Notes: generated from the sequence alone by a model not told the origin. A stretch of 64,000 bases of DNA from Thunnus maccoyii (GCF_910596095.1 NC_056546.1:12735925-12799924); one strand, 5' to 3'. Counted from the first letter of the stretch, positions 26,286 to 39,556 are shown. A program made the numbers and translations.

Positions 26286-27899
26286 CCACAGCATGTGAAG
26301 AAAAAGTTTCCATTTTGTTGAAGAGAAGCTGATTTGCTTAAAACTAAGGCTTTTAGATCAGAGATTTGTACATCATTAGTAGGCACAAAGTTGTTCTAGG
26401 TGTTGCTGGAGTTTTGACCTCTTTATATCATCAGTGGCAGCAGGATTAGCGGAGCATATAAATGAATAATATGTGTACACAGTGGTTGAAGGGAGAGAGA
26501 ATATGTAAATTTAAGAAACAGTAGGGCCCACCTGCAGTTTGTGTTGCAGTCAATGAGAGCTTGGCAGCGCTCTCCTTATCAAATAAGGTTTAGATCTCAA
26601 CAACTATAACTCCTATGGGAAATATATATTACATTTTGAGAGAGTGAGTTAAAACTGCAGGAGTGATGTAATTCAGTGAGGACGCCAGTGTCACGTCCCG
26701 CCTACAAAGTGCCGTACAAAAGTAAAACTAAATTCTTTCTATCCTATTGTGATATATTTAATGCCTCTACCAAAATGGCCTGTGTCGAACATGAACAAAT
26801 ATTATAAATATGCACACTTACTTATTTCTTTATTAAATTTATGAAAGAGTCAAGGCAAATATTTGTAAAACATTCATTCAGAATTTAATTTATTCAGCAA
26901 CAAAAACTTTCCAATCATGGGTTCAGATATACAAATTCTGAGTGTTCCAAACAGAAAGACATAACATAACATAACTTAAAAAAATACCTTTATGCTGCAC
27001 TTCCCAGAGGAGCAAAAAGTGAGCAATGGACATAAATGGAAACTAAATCCAGCTCTCTTTGGATTTTACGAAACCAAGCAATCTCACTTTTTGATCAAAG
27101 ATCAAGATCAAGATGCACAATAGACCACAGACCGGTGTTTGAGAGGATTTTGTCTAAAAGAATCCCCTCTAAGAAGATATATTCCCTGGAATTTGGTGTA
27201 ATAAAAGTGAAATTAATCTTTGTCCTTTTGCTGGGAACGCCCTGCGGCCCTCTCAAGGACCCTTGCAGTTTCCAGATCCCAGTTTGGGAACCGTTCTTCT
27301 AAACAACTCGATAAACACATCACAAAATGGATAAAATTAGAGATGTCACCAGATACCATAGATAACAAATCAATACCAGCATTTAGAACATGATACTAAT
27401 ACCAGCATTTTTAGTTATCAGTAGTATCAACACCTCACTCAATATGTCAGTGTTTTTATTCAAATAGGGCCAGACTGCGTTTATTTAAATGCTGAAACTC
27501 TTAAAGTTTCAGTCATACCTACAAGATTGCAAACCAAAATGAGAGCACATACAGCACACAGCTGTATTTGTTGTTACAGCAGGACATTTCATACAGTCCC
27601 TCTACTTTGAAATGACCACTTTTTGGGCTGCTTTGCTTTCTACTTCAATATTTAATTCATTCTAATGCAGCCTGTGTGTTTAAATAATGAAACACACAAA
27701 GTTTCTTTTCAATTTTTAATGTTTATAAAAAGTTTTTTAAGTAAAGGAGCATGTCCAGAATGGGAATTTTAGTTTTGTCCATGTTATCAATTTACTGATG
27801 ACTTAGTTTGAGAAATTTTCTATTGCACTTCTGATTTGGCTGTGAGATTTGCTGATTTTGGGTGCGTAAGATGTGATGAATTTGAGTGAATGACATGGC
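26286..27899. other. Intergenic, no gene recognised
   Basis: A tandem (aacat)n run is near 26960. The text around 27230-27300 ends in tttgggaaccgttctt, a phrase often seen at the end of fish interspersed repeats, but no boundary can be set. Confidence 0.4.
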
Positions 27900-28080
27900 G
27901 TTTTCAGTCCATACTCCTGTCAGCTGTAACTTAACATGACTCTGATACGTGCTGCCTCTCAGCAGGCTTCTGGAAAGCTGACCAATCAAAACAGAGTGGG
28001 CTCATCGGGAGTGGGGCCAAAGAGACAGGAGCTAAAACGGACTGTTAGAGAGAGACAGAGACAGATGCTTAACTGATTTA
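27900..28080 (-). mobile_element. Family C element, partial copy 3
   Basis: Read on the minus strand it matches the 9178 copy across gttttagctcctgtctcttt, gatgagcccactct and the following tggtcagc block. Outer ends are not recognisable, so the limits are approximate. Confidence 0.6.
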
Positions 28081-29374
28081 CAGTGTTTCTTCGGTGTGGA
28101 ACAGTAAATATGACCTGTTTTAATCCTTGAGGATGTACCTTCTCTTTTCCCTCCAACTTCTATTATGCCTCCTTAAGTAAATCTGAGGCTGCGTTTCATT
28201 AGTCATTCAACACGCCCTCGTTGACTTCCCCTCGGCACTTGCCCTCGGGGAATCCCTGCTGCCAAGATAAGTGTCATTCCATTTCTCTGGAAAATTCAAG
28301 TGAACTTCATGAGATTGACCCTTTGAGGGTTGGGGGAGCCAGTCATCAACGATAGTCACTCAGCACTGCGTACACTGTGCATTTCAGTTTCTCATCATTT
28401 CCGCTATGATGTCAACGCTTCTGATTTACAGTATTTAAAACAGATGTTTGTGATTATAACAAACAGAAAGAACATCTGAGCAAACAATCTACAAGTGTAA
28501 GTATCAATATCCAGATAATCAGAGTACCCATGTTACTGAATTATGCTGTTTAGCACACCATTTCACATTATAGTAATGTTAGTAGGCCACCCAATAGTGA
28601 TTGTTTATCTTATCATGGTACAGTACTGTATTTAAGGGCTGACTACAAGGGCAAGTGGATTACATTTAAATCCCCTGCTCCTCCCCTGCCCACTTTCCCT
28701 CTGCTCTCGAAGTGGCCTCCATGTTACGTAACACAAAGGGCAACTACTACTACAAATGAAACACAGCGTAAGCTCCTGCTCTAGGTCTATGCTGATTATT
28801 GGCTGGACCACAGCAGGCCAGCACTTTAAATGCGAAAGTTTGTCCCTGACTGACTGACCGACTGAGTGACTGAATGATGAAGTTACACCATTGGTCAGAA
28901 GGCCGACCAACTTCATCAACCTTGGGTGAGTGTCGTTACTTTCTATATTGGTCATTTCAATTTTTTTTGACCTAGTCTTGTTCTTATTCATTGTGTTTAA
29001 CAGGTATCAACAGGCAACAGGTATCAATTAGTCAACAGGCATCAACACGTTCTAGAGCTGGTTACCGTTTGCCACAGGCCTTTTTCACAGCAGATATTTT
29101 GACTTGTCACAGCAGAAAAAAAACAGGTGTTACTGATAACATTAACGATGACTCAGTTCAATTCAAGTGTCCCAGTAAGTCATAACTGTGTGACTGTGAG
29201 CCACCATCATTTGATTATTTATACCTGTGCTTTTCCTGCTGTGACATGTCAGAAATATCAATAAAACACATGTATCTTGTAGCATATTTTAAGATTGAAT
29301 GATGTAACATTTACAGCTTGTCCAACTAGATTACAATCATTAATTCAGTACTCTGAATTTGTTGATTTTCAGCT
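28081..29374. other. Intergenic, no gene recognised
   Basis: Contains moderately CpG-rich blocks at 28190-28400 and 28650-28930 and a short tgactgac repeat at about 28845-28875. These look like old interspersed repeats but no second copy in the window confirms that. Confidence 0.35.
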
Positions 29375-29700
29375 GTGAGCATGCATTTGAAGCTAATATG
29401 AGGCTTCAGCAGCCAAAATTAGTCAAATCAAGTAGATATCTCAAAGTTAGTCTGTTAAGAGCCTGTGAAGATATCCATTGTTTAACTAACTCAGATGACT
29501 AAAGCCTCATATTATCTTCAGATAAACTTTTAAATACTTTTTTTTGCTCAAAATAAGGACTGTGGATTTTGTCCCTCATCACTTACATTGTGAGCACATT
29601 TGAAAGGGATCTTCTTATCAGTCAGTATGAACAGGAGGAATGATTACAGTGAGCAAAAACTGTTTCAGTGTTCTTATGGGCATCTGGCTATTGTTTTAGG
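29375..29700. mobile_element. Family A foldback MITE, copy 1
   Basis: Carries the family's inverted blocks: ctaatatgaggcttcagc on the left and gcctcatattatcttcag, then ggactgtggattttgtccct on the right. The outer part of the left arm is missing compared with the copies at 40848 and 44455. Confidence 0.7.
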
Positions 29701-32591
29701 GAAGACTTGAAAAATTGTGGGCCTATCCTTTAATGTGCCCTTGAGCAAGGCACTGGACATCAGACTGCTGGCAGTGAAGCTGCTCAGTGGACAGTAGATA
29801 ATGATTTTTTCTCCTCTGCACCCAGGTGTGAACATGATGAAACTGTGAAACTGGGTGTGAAGTGGGATGATGCAAGAAAAAAGCACAGGCACTCAGTGGA
29901 CTCTCACATAATCCTAACTCCTAAAATACACTCGCTCACACCTATGTGCACAATCAAATGTCTTACATGTACACAATCCAATGTCTTACGTCCTTCATAA
30001 AATGAAGGAATGTCAAAAGACGTCTTATCGGTTTCTTCCACCTTTGAAAATCCTGTAGAGGATTTCCATCAATATCACATGAAGAGGCTAATCAGCCATA
30101 CCTGACTACCTTTCTCTCACCAGAGCATCAGTGCTTCAGCCCTGAGGATCCTGAGACTCTGTCGTCATCTGAGAGAACAATCACATTGTAAATGCACATA
30201 ATCAAAGAGCTAAACATGGTGATTCTCCTCCACCGCTGCTCTTCAATCTCCGTTCTTTGATTTCCTTTCCTCAGTAAGTGCATGTTGACAGTGACAGACG
30301 GAAAATGTCACCTGTAATCTTAATGGTGTTAAATGTAATGGGTTGTCTACCCATCAAGTGAGACACAGTTAAAGTAATAACCTTGAAAATTTTCATTTAA
30401 ATAAAACATCTGTTAAGTCACTATCTGTCACCGAATGATGTAACACAATGGCGATTAGGCCTATCGCCCACTGATGAAAGCTCTTGCATTTGCAGTATTA
30501 CGAGTATTACGAACTGGGTGTCGGTGGCGACATTCCCAGGAAAAATAATAAGCGGCTCACAGTTAGTGACGTGTTTTCCATCACCCAGCAGTGGTTGGTC
30601 CGCCAGAGAGGGTATACAGAGCTAATGCAACACACTCGATCTTCAACTCACTTGTGTGTAAAGCAGCATATTGAAGTCACACAGGCAACACTGTTTGGAT
30701 ACCTGGAAAGTAAGATCCAAAAACACACACACACCTGTAATTACTGCTTATCGCCATAGGTGCTGCCAAAGAGAGCAAAACGGAGATGTTCGAGATTGTT
30801 ACTTTAAGGGATGTAATTTTCTCAAATGACAGTGAGTAGGTCTAATGACACAACTGCAGAAAAAGTGTTTACATGAGTAACTCTGACAACATAATGAGAC
30901 AGTAATTCTATTTAAACTGAAACTGAATTTGTCCCCAAGACAAGAGATGTGGAGACAGTTCATTACATCACATACAGTTTTGAGGATGAAGCTAAATGAG
31001 TTTTATTTCACAGTATCACAGTGCTGCTTTGCATTGCATTTCTGCAGAAGTAAAATCAAAGTAATTCTGAATATTTCTCACATTCTGTGTTGCTCTTGAC
31101 GTGCAAGGGCAATGCTTGAATAAAAGAACATATGACATCATATAATAGCACTCAAAATAAGAAGTCATGAAATGCATATGAGCGTCTGGGGCCAAAAAAT
31201 TAATTTAATCTGTTTTGTGAAAATGACTTGTGAATTATTCAGAGATGAACATTTCTTGCTTGAGGTGTCAGTTCAAAGTAAGGATGCACAATCTTTATTC
31301 AGCACATGTGCAACATTGCAACATTTTATCCATATCAGACATAGGCTGATGTTTTGTGTGTATACACATGTGGATATATTTGGTATACTGTGGCATACAA
31401 GAAGGGCATTTTCGCATTGCGCTCTTTTGATTTATATTTTCTATCTATGCAATTTTCTATGTAAATATTTGGGAATGATTGTAAATATATATAATTATTA
31501 TAATCACCTGCAGGGATTTGATTGTGGGGTTCAGTCTGGAGCTGGGAGGGCTGAGTCAGATCATCAGGGAAATTCATCTCACCTGGTCAGTCTGCCTCTT
31601 ACAATCCTTCTCTCTCCTGGATCCCATCCCTTGGGTTCAATTATATTTGGTTTCTGTAAATGCACCATACAGCCTTTTTATGTTTCATTATTGTGATAAA
31701 AGCAGCCTGAAGATACAACTAATGTGCCCTCATGGACCCCAACATTATTTATAATTTTGTAGACATGAATTGATGCTATATTAATGCTATATTTTAATCT
31801 GTATTGTATAAACACAACACAATGAAATACCTCAGTGACAGCATGTCTGCATGGAGCAATCAGAGGTTTGGATGTTGACCTGTTGGAGTTATGATCTGTG
31901 TTTTAGTGCCCTCTTGTGATTTCATCCCAGAACATCAACATACAAACACCACTCTGTACAAAATCAACTTCAAATCATTTTATTGCCATTTTTGTTTTGT
32001 TTTTTTAACACTTCAACTGCTGTTAGTTCACTTTCCCAGACCCATTTACTGCACAATAGTCATTGTAGTAATATGTAACCCTCTCATTTGAAGCCTTCTC
32101 TTAGATTATATGAAATCTAATGTTACAACTTTCTGTGCTTCTTTCTGGCTAAAAATGTGGGGAAATAGACAAGAAAAATGGGACAGTAGATGTTTCATCA
32201 TATGAGAACAAATCTCAAATCACAATATCATGACTACATTATATTCAAGCCTGCCTGTTGATACATAAATGAAGTGAAAACTTTATCAGAGGTGTACAGT
32301 TATGAATCTGTAGATTGTAACAGTGCATTTTGAGTAAAATGGCTTTCTAACACTGCTGAAGTATTTTAGAAACACAACATTAGTTTATTATCATCACTCT
32401 GACTAATTCACTTGATTCGTCACACATTCTTTCAAAAGCAAATAAATATCACAAACAAAACCCACACACTCACTCATATAATGCCACAGACAAATAATTC
32501 ACCTGTGTAAGAGTTCTCCCACTGTAGATATTTTTTTGTCGGTAATCCCTGCTTTAGTTCTTTCTCTGGTTTCTTCTGTGCTTGTGCTACT
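29701..32591. other. Intergenic, including probable chst15 3' UTR at its right end
   Basis: For chst15 (minus strand) an AATAAA signal lies at 32384-32389, which would give a 3' UTR of about 200 nt. A further one lies near 31978. The open frame at 31172-31696 (+) has no recognisable domain and is not called as a gene. Confidence 0.45.
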
Positions 32592-32782
32592 TCAGGTGTC
32601 ACTCCAGAGGAAGGCCTTGTTTTCCAGCACACTGGCCAGTTTATGGTTGAAGGGCTGATGAAATTCCCTGAGGAGATCTCTGGTGGCTGGAAGCATAGGA
32701 CCAAGGTTCCTGTCTGCTGCACGCCGGGTGTTAGACATCGGCCGTTTGGTCAGTGCTGCCTCCACCTGCTCCGACAAAGGAC
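32592..32782 (-). CDS. chst15: chst15 coding exon 8 (C-terminus)
   Basis: Completes Gly, then PLSEQVEAALTKRPMSNTRR, DRNLGPMLPATRDLLREF and the end FLWSDT with TGA at 32592-32594. Acceptor cttcgcag|GTCCTT; the open frame continues upstream of it only by chance. Confidence 0.92.
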
Positions 32783-35700
32783 CTGCGAAGATTATCGGAC
32801 ACATCTGAAACCTTGCAAACAATACCAGAGTTAAAGTTTAAGGAAGAAATAAACAAATAAATACATAACCAAGAAGATATAAGCTCATTTTTTAAAAATT
32901 CTGATGTTAAAATTTATTAGCTTAACTTAAATGTGCAGCATGTCACTCTACAGCTTTTTTGTTACATACCTACACTCAGATAATCAAAAACTTTTTTGAT
33001 TGTCACTTTCAGGTTGGCTGCGTAGTCCTCCAGTCGAAGAACTAGAATCTGCTCTCTGTGGAAAACTGTCAGCCAGTCCAGTAAGAAGACAATGTACATC
33101 CCCAGATTTAGCCGCACCTGTGGGGACGCATCCAGATAAGTCAACATCATACATGTGGTGAGATTGTTTTTTTTGTCAAAATTCTGTTTTCAAGGTCAAG
33201 AGTGAACTTTCAATCTCAAATTTTTAGCAAACATGGACAAGAAATCCTTAAAGTGTTCAGAAAAACTGAAATGTGAACATTTACAATATCACCAAATTAT
33301 TATTTTATTGTCGACATGTGCATTGAAAAGACAAAAACCAAAAATGAACTGATCCTACTAACTAGTATTGTCTGTGTATCTGAACCCTGATAGAATTTAT
33401 TCATCTGTATCATAGACCTCCATTGTTGTCCAGCAACAAAAAGCCCATCAATGATCGATCACACAGCTGCACCGGATGATATGTTCCTTCCATCAAATTT
33501 GAGTATGAAAGTAGTTGCCAGTAAATGCACCATTTACTACTTGAGTTTGCTGAAAAATACAGTGCACAGTTTTAAGAAAAAACTGAGCATTTTTAAAAAT
33601 GAAAGAATATATATTCCTGATCTGTTTTTAAATATTTACATCTTGAGTCGAAGCTTAGCTATAGAATATAGCAAGCCTTAGTAAGCTATAAAAGAGCTCT
33701 GGAAATCAATACTTTGATATCTTTCAAAATGACACAAGACAACTAACAGCTTCAAACACACCAAATTATTTGAGTCCAAATTGCTGAAGCATCAGTTAAT
33801 GAAAATATATGAAGAAATTACACTCAACTCTTTTTTCTTTTATTCAGTGAAGTGTTCTGGTGTTAGAGCTTCATACATACAAAACTAAAACTAATAAATA
33901 CAGACAAGTAAAATGTTTGCACACCATGGCTTGTAAAGAAAATATGAATTAATGATGTTGTGGGCTAAGACCTCAGTGCACAGATCAAAAAAACTGTTAA
34001 AATGGTAAAGGAAATATGTTTCAAAAATCATGACAACATGCTGTTTTGTCATAAATTGAAGCTAAGAAACAGGGGATATGATGAACATAGTAAATGGAGT
34101 GAACAGATACTTCTGTCATGCAACCTAATGTGACTTTAAAGTCTTCTTCACGGGGTAAATGTCTCCCCCATTTGGTGAACAGTGAAATTACAGTAAGAGT
34201 GAGACAGTTCAGTGTTTAATCCAGCTGCACTGACACTGATAGTCCTCAAGAGGGCGCCACAGTGCAACACTACCCACTGAAACCATTCACAAGCAGCATG
34301 AAACGACATTTTACATATTTTAACAACCCATCCAAACTCATCCATAACACAAGAATCATGTAAACAAAATCTAAGGGTAGTTTTTTTCTGAATGTTTTTG
34401 TTCCAACAGTTTCAAGCCGAGCTGATTGCTGCTTTTACTGAAGTAAATCTCCCAGGATAACAGTGCTGTCACCTACATGTTGTGATTAGGGGCGACCAAC
34501 CGACAGAGCTCATAAATCAACGTATTCCTGCAGGAGCGCTGTCTGATAGGATATATGCTGAAGGGTCTGAAGTGAGTTTCAGCAGCTAGTTGATAATATT
34601 TTGGACTTCAGTGTAGTAACATCCATTTAAAGATGTATCTGAGGACAGGTGGAAATCCTCAAAGCATAAAGTGAGTGTTTATTGATAGGTATAAATATAT
34701 ATACTTATAAAAGCTGTAATTAGTCTCATGTAAAATGATATTCAAACAGTTAAAAGTGAGAACATCATTTCAGCTGACCGGCATTGCGTTGGAGAGGTTG
34801 GTGTTGTAGACGCAGGAACGAAGAGATCTCTCCGAAAGGCAGGACTGAAACAACTGTATGGACTCTATGACCTTTTGATGGAAGTCCTCTGCTGACTTGT
34901 TGGCCATTTTGAAGTACAGGTAGTCAGAGTAAAGCCTGGGAACAGAGTGAAACAGAGTTGTAAGCCAGTTGGAACTGCAAAATGACATTCTGCTGGATAT
35001 ACAAGAAGGTTTAAAACAATTATGTTCTGCAACAATGATAAATTACAGGAAAACTGTTTAGGAGCAATTCAAACATGGAAATTATTTTTAATGAGCACCA
35101 CAGAAAAGTGTCCATCATCTATACAGGCAGCTGTGTGGTTGGATTTCTCTACATTACCTCTCTACTGGATCTCTAAGCATGATGATGATTTTGGCACTTG
35201 GCTGGACTGTGTGGATAAAGTCCTGGGTCAGGAACGGGGGTTCTGTCTCCTCCAGGTCTCCATTGATATAGCTCCAGGCTTGATTGTCCCACATAGTGGA
35301 TGCACTGGCTTCACCTGTCAAGACATTGACAGTCTTAGCATCACCTTGGGCATCAACAGTTCATTTTAAAATGCAGCGAGTGGAGCAGAAACACAGACAT
35401 CATGTGACAAAGTTGAGCTGAATTTCAGGCCAAAATAAGCATGAAATGTTAACAGTTTTCTTATCTGGGAACATTATGTCTCCCTAATCTACTCTCGAAC
35501 AGATTTGTGATAGTCCAGCTGCAACTCTTTAGATTTTGAAAATTAACTGTATAATTTATTATGAACGCTCATGCAAAATCCAAATAAGGATCAGCAACCA
35601 AAGCCAAGCAAGCAGAACATTCTTATCAGCACATTTTCATGAGAAGATGAAACCACTTTACAAAACCATGTTAATAAGGATTGTGCTTTAAAAGATTAAT

Positions 35701-36928
35701 ACTTGTTCACTCCAAAAATGTAATTTATTTAATTCCATGTTTTGATAAGTAGCGATTATATTCTTCTGTCTCTCAGAGCCAGGTGAACAAGGTTTGAGTC
35801 ATCTGATTTATAATCACAGATGCATAGAGAGCAATTAAAGGTGATTGTGACAGCACCCTGCAGTGTATGAGATACTGTGAACACTATCAAATACACTGGT
35901 TTTCCCTGTCAGACTACAGAATACCTAGAATAATGTGAGCGGTATTTCCCTTTGGCTCTCCATATGATCACTGTTGTGCTACTGAGGTCAGAGCCATTTG
36001 TGGGGAATCCACTGAAACTGAGCCAGGACTGACAATAAAGGCAAGGCAGACGAACGAAACCTGTAATTTGAATCATGGTCAGGATCCAATTGTTTGGCTG
36101 CTCAAAGGTCCTCAGAAAACACAGCATGAAAACTCTAAAGGCAGCAAATTCTTCCATTTGATGCACAATGGCCGCTAACAATACCAAATCATACCCAAAC
36201 ACTTTCGCATGTGTTCACCTGTTATGAACTGGAGTGTGCTGTGGTCTCCAGATGAATTTCCACTGATTCTTCCTTGGATGTTGTGTGCTGCCAAGTCAAA
36301 CAGATCCAGGTAGTCTTCCACAGGAAAACTTTCCTGGAAGCCATCTTTGAAACGGATATAACCTGCACCACACAGTATGCCAAAATAACACTCATTATAT
36401 GCTCATTTATAGACTACTTCACCATAAAATTCATTTAACAGATTGTATAACCTTTGAACCCGGTTGAAAAAATTGAGAATTTGTAAAAACCTCTGTTTCT
36501 GGAGTATGATCAAAAGATAATTGCCGAATGAATTTATAATGTATTATTAACTAAGACATATATGTAAGTATATATACTGTTACTACGCAGCACTGTCTGC
36601 AGGCAGCTCACTGTAAAAACCTTCCAGGGAAGGGAATTAATGAAGCCTTTTATTAATGAAGCAGCTGCAGAAGGCCTTCACTAACAGTGGTGGTAGTGTA
36701 CTGTAGCTTTAGTTTGTTTTTTAGCTTGCAGACCAGCAGTATTTCTATATTTGGGCATTTATGTGCTGCTGAATTAGAATTTATTATCATAAAATAGTCT
36801 CTATATGGATGAGTAAGGATCCAGCAAACCCTGCAACCCTGAAAAGGATAAGCCGGATAGCTAATTAGCTAATGGATGGGTGGATTTTTGTAGAATTGTA
36901 AATTCTGAATTATAATTTTATGTTTCAA

Positions 36929-37024
<96 letters not shown>

Positions 37025-39556
37025 GGAAAAACAAATACTTTTAAGAAAAAAAAGAATATCCTGTGAAGACAATAAAATCAGAACCATTAGAGAAGAAATA
37101 TGGACACAACTATAAAATCAGTGGACAGCTGACATGAAAAGGTTTAAATGATAAGTTATGTTTGCTGATCTCACATTTACAAACCCTAGAAGAGAAATTT
37201 CAATGAGACATAATAACAAATACTTGACCTTGAAACCTTTGCAGCACTGTAGTGAGTCATTTCATTGAAAAAGAAATATGATGAGAACAGGCTGTTTGAG
37301 TCTGTTATTTTATGTCATTAGATGCTGAAATAAAATAGGACCTGATTTTAATCAGTTGTGAAGTCTGTGTAGAAGTAACGGGTTAATCAAGTCAGAACTC
37401 CACTATTGTGTATTGTTAATTATACACAATACTACTACGGCTGAAGCCTACATTGTCTAATAATCTATTATTATCCATCACCTGGCCTCCACAAACTTTA
37501 TCCAAAATCGTCAAAACACTTTTTAGAATAACCATCCATCCTCTGATGACTTACCAAAGCGTTTCCTGGTCCACCAATGGGGCTCCTTCATGGTGTTGAA
37601 CTTGACCTCTGGGTGCAGCAGCAGTCTGTGAAATAAGTCCGTTGTGCCACACTTTGGTTGACCGATGATGTAGAAGTACGGCAGGCAGCGCAGACGAAAC
37701 CATTTGCCGTCTCTGTGGATTAAATACTGATGGAAGTTGGTCCTCAGGTGGTCGCACACAGTCTTGAAGCTCTTTGAGCGCACAGTGAAGAGGTTCCTCT
37801 TGTACAGATCAGTGCTGAGTTTACTGGTGAACTCTTCATACCAGCAGGGGCTCTTGATGCCAGGCAGGAACTGGCGAGGAATTGCAGTGAACAGCTGTGG
37901 TGAGAGACACAAGAAAAAATTAGCCAAAAAACTGAAATACCTTACAATAATTAAAGCCGTTTAGTAGCCTAAACCCTGAGTTTTGAAGGTCATTATTTTT
38001 ATATCCCAAAATGTTTCTTTTGATGACCTGTGGCTTGACAGACAGGTGGCCGATTTTATATTCATATAAGCCAATTATTATAACTTCTTATTACATAAAA
38101 AGTGTCAAAACACTACTTAAAACCCACATTACATGATTTTGCAGCTTCAGAATTGATACATCATCACCTGTTTGTCCTCTTTGTACAGCTGTTAGTTGCA
38201 TTATGTTAGAAAAAGATATTCATATATCCAACACTGACACTGACTCACTTGTGTCGCCATCTCCGTAATTGTGTTTTACAGCGTAACCGCCAGATTTGAT
38301 GAGGCTTTGGCCATCAACACTGTAAAATTATGCAGTGTAACGTGGGAAAATATGACGAGGACATAAACCAAACACAGGAGAGCTACTTTAGCGCATAGAA
38401 ACAGAAGCAGCAGGCCCTTAGCAACACTTATCAAGACGTGTAACCTGATATTTACTTAAAAACACAACAAACTTTGGCTCTAGAAATGTTAAGTTAAATC
38501 AAGACGTCTGACAGTCTCAACAAACACCGGTGATTATGAGCTTCACCAAACAGTCATTATAGTAACTGAGGGCATATGGTGAGGTGTTTGTTATTTGTCA
38601 GTCTCCTACAATTCACTTGTGTCTACAAAAAAATAAAGTGATTATAAAGTGTAGCCTGAAATATCATTTGTCAACATATTTTTCATTCATTGTCATTACT
38701 GGGTGAAAACACTGTGTCATCGTCGCACCCTGGAAATAATAATAAGAAGAAGAAAAGCAGTCTTTATATTAGTTGGTCTAATATGTAGTTGTGAGTTTGA
38801 CTAAGAGGTTTGATAAAAGAGTGGGTGAACTTTAGCAACTCAAAAAGGAGCATGAGATCATTTCAGTTAAGTAAAAACATGAAAATCACCATTCTGACTT
38901 GCAAGGGTTTCAGATAAACAAGATGTGCAACAAACCACAGACTTACATGGGAGTCGGTTCCAATGATGTCCTTTTCATCAGGGACCTTCCTGGATGTATA
39001 TTCTAGCTTGGAGCCGATTATCTTCACCAGCAGTTTCATGTGTATTAAATTCTTTTCAGAAGAAACATCAGCTGCCGCTGTGCTGGTTGGGATGACCACA
39101 GGTCTGAGCTGATAGGGCGGGGGGGTGAACAGAAGTCCTTTCATGTCCCATGTCAGGATATAAGAAGCCACGATGAGGAATGTCAACGTCAAGCCCAGAA
39201 GGAAGCTCACCACTTTGACTTTTGAGAAGCTTCGCAGGTTAGTCAGTGACAACAGAGGAGCCCACTTGACATCCGGATTTTCAGGCAGGTTTGTCTGCCT
39301 GAAGTCAAAAAACGTCCTGACGGGCCTTTTCCCATAGATTTCAGCCATGGGCAAGCTGTGGAGGCTGTAGGTGGGGTCTGTTTGGGTGTTGCTCCCATAT
39401 TTGCAGTCTGATAGTGGCATACTGTCATGGAGGCAGAGTCAGCATGTAGAAAAAGAAGCTGATAAGTGATTCTCTTAAAAAAGTTCAAGCTTCACCTGCA
39501 GGAGGCTGTGTCCACTCATCATGGTTTTTAATCTGCAGGTCATCATTCGTCTTCAT
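32592..39556 (-). CDS. chst15: Carbohydrate sulfotransferase 15 (GalNAc4S-6ST), 8 coding exons, 552 aa
   Basis: Type II Golgi enzyme that moves sulfate from PAPS to C6 of GalNAc-4-sulfate in chondroitin/dermatan sulfate, making CS-E units. Minus-strand join: 39556-39496, 39407-38947, 37894-37555, 36362-36219, 35314-35158, 34935-34779, 33117-32970, 32782-32592; all splice sites are GT-AG and phases are continuous. There is one signal-anchor helix at about 85-105 (VSFLLGLTLTFLIVASYIL). The 5'-phosphosulfate loop is IIGQPKCGTTD (about 250-260) and the 3'-phosphate site is LRDPVERLYSDYLYF (about 382-396). Conserved SPCWYEEF, EPHWWTRKRFG, GEASASTMWDN and DRNLGPM blocks match CHST15 throughout. Human CHST15 has 561 residues. 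The catalytic domain appears intact. The only doubt is the N-terminus: starting at MPLSD (39420) instead would give 536 aa. Confidence 0.92.
32970..33117 (-). CDS. chst15: chst15 coding exon 7
   Basis: 148 nt. VRLNLGMYIVFLLDWLTVFH through ILVLRLEDYAANLK to FDYLSV plus one base of Gly; acceptor ccccacag|GTGCGG, donor TAG|gtatgt. Confidence 0.92.
34779..34935 (-). CDS. chst15: chst15 coding exon 6
   Basis: 157 nt. Completes the Arg, then LYSDYLYFKMANKSAEDFHQ to CVYNTNLSNAMP; acceptor ttcccag|GCTTTA, donor CCG|gtcagc. Confidence 0.92.
35158..35314 (-). CDS. chst15: chst15 coding exon 5
   Basis: 157 nt. GEASASTMWDNQAW through FLTQDFIHTVQPSAK and IIIMLRDPVE, with two bases of Arg, donor GAGAG|gtaatg. 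Contains the first half of the 3'-phosphate site. Confidence 0.92.
36219..36362 (-). CDS. chst15: chst15 coding exon 4
   Basis: 144 nt. Completes Gly, then YIRFKDGFQESFPVEDYLDL and FDLAAHNIQ to LQFIT. Acceptor gcaccacagtat side reads ggtgcag|GTTATA, donor ACAG|gtgaac. Confidence 0.9.
36363..37554 (-). other. chst15 intron with long (GT)n
   Basis: 1192 bp, otherwise unremarkable AT-rich DNA. The other large introns (32783-32969, 33118-34778, 34936-35157, 35315-36218, 37895-38946) hold no recognised element. Confidence 0.8.
36930..37025. repeat. (GT)n microsatellite, about 96 bp
   Basis: Nearly pure, with one T-rich interruption near 37004. On the sense strand of chst15 it reads (CA)n. Confidence 0.97.
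37555..37894 (-). CDS. chst15: chst15 coding exon 3 (5'-PSB loop)
   Basis: Acceptor caccacag|CTGTTC, donor CTTTG|gtaagt. Encodes LFTAIPRQFLPGIKSPCWYE through the PAPS-binding IIGQPKCGTTD to EPHWWTRKRF, with a first base of Gly. Confidence 0.93.
38947..39407 (-). CDS. chst15: chst15 coding exon 2 (cytosolic tail, TM anchor, stem)
   Basis: Begins CKYGSNTQTDPTYS and ends DEKDIIGTDSH at CAT|gtaagt, phase 0. It carries the signal anchor and the stem region. An alternative translation start, MPLSD, lies 13 nt upstream of the proposed acceptor. Confidence 0.85.
39408..39495 (-). other. chst15 minimal intron (about 88 bp)
   Basis: From gtgaag to atcag. A competing acceptor, gacag at 39422, would give about 73 bp but puts the upstream ATG frame into a different reading frame. 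Very small introns are common in teleosts. Confidence 0.55.
39496..39556 (-). CDS. chst15: chst15 coding exon 1 (N-terminal 20 residues)
   Basis: The ATG at 39556 is followed by MKTNDDLQIKNHDEWTQPPA and one base of the next codon, then the donor CTGCAG|gtgaag. An in-frame TAA lies two codons upstream. The exon probably begins at 39591 after gattttacag, so about 35 nt are 5' UTR. It joins exon 2 in frame only if the acceptor atcag at 39408-39412 is used. Confidence 0.6.

Noticed and set aside
30484..30759. 91-codon frame with a moderately protein-like composition
   Set aside because: No recognisable motif and no support from neighbouring exons.
31172..31696. 174-codon open frame, one of the longest in the window
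   Set aside because: No known domain, AT-rich with low-complexity stretches, no neighbouring splice pattern or conserved block; consistent with chance.
36869..37115. Open frames across the (GT)n tract
   Set aside because: Dinucleotide repeat translated as Cys-Val or Thr-His runs; not genes.
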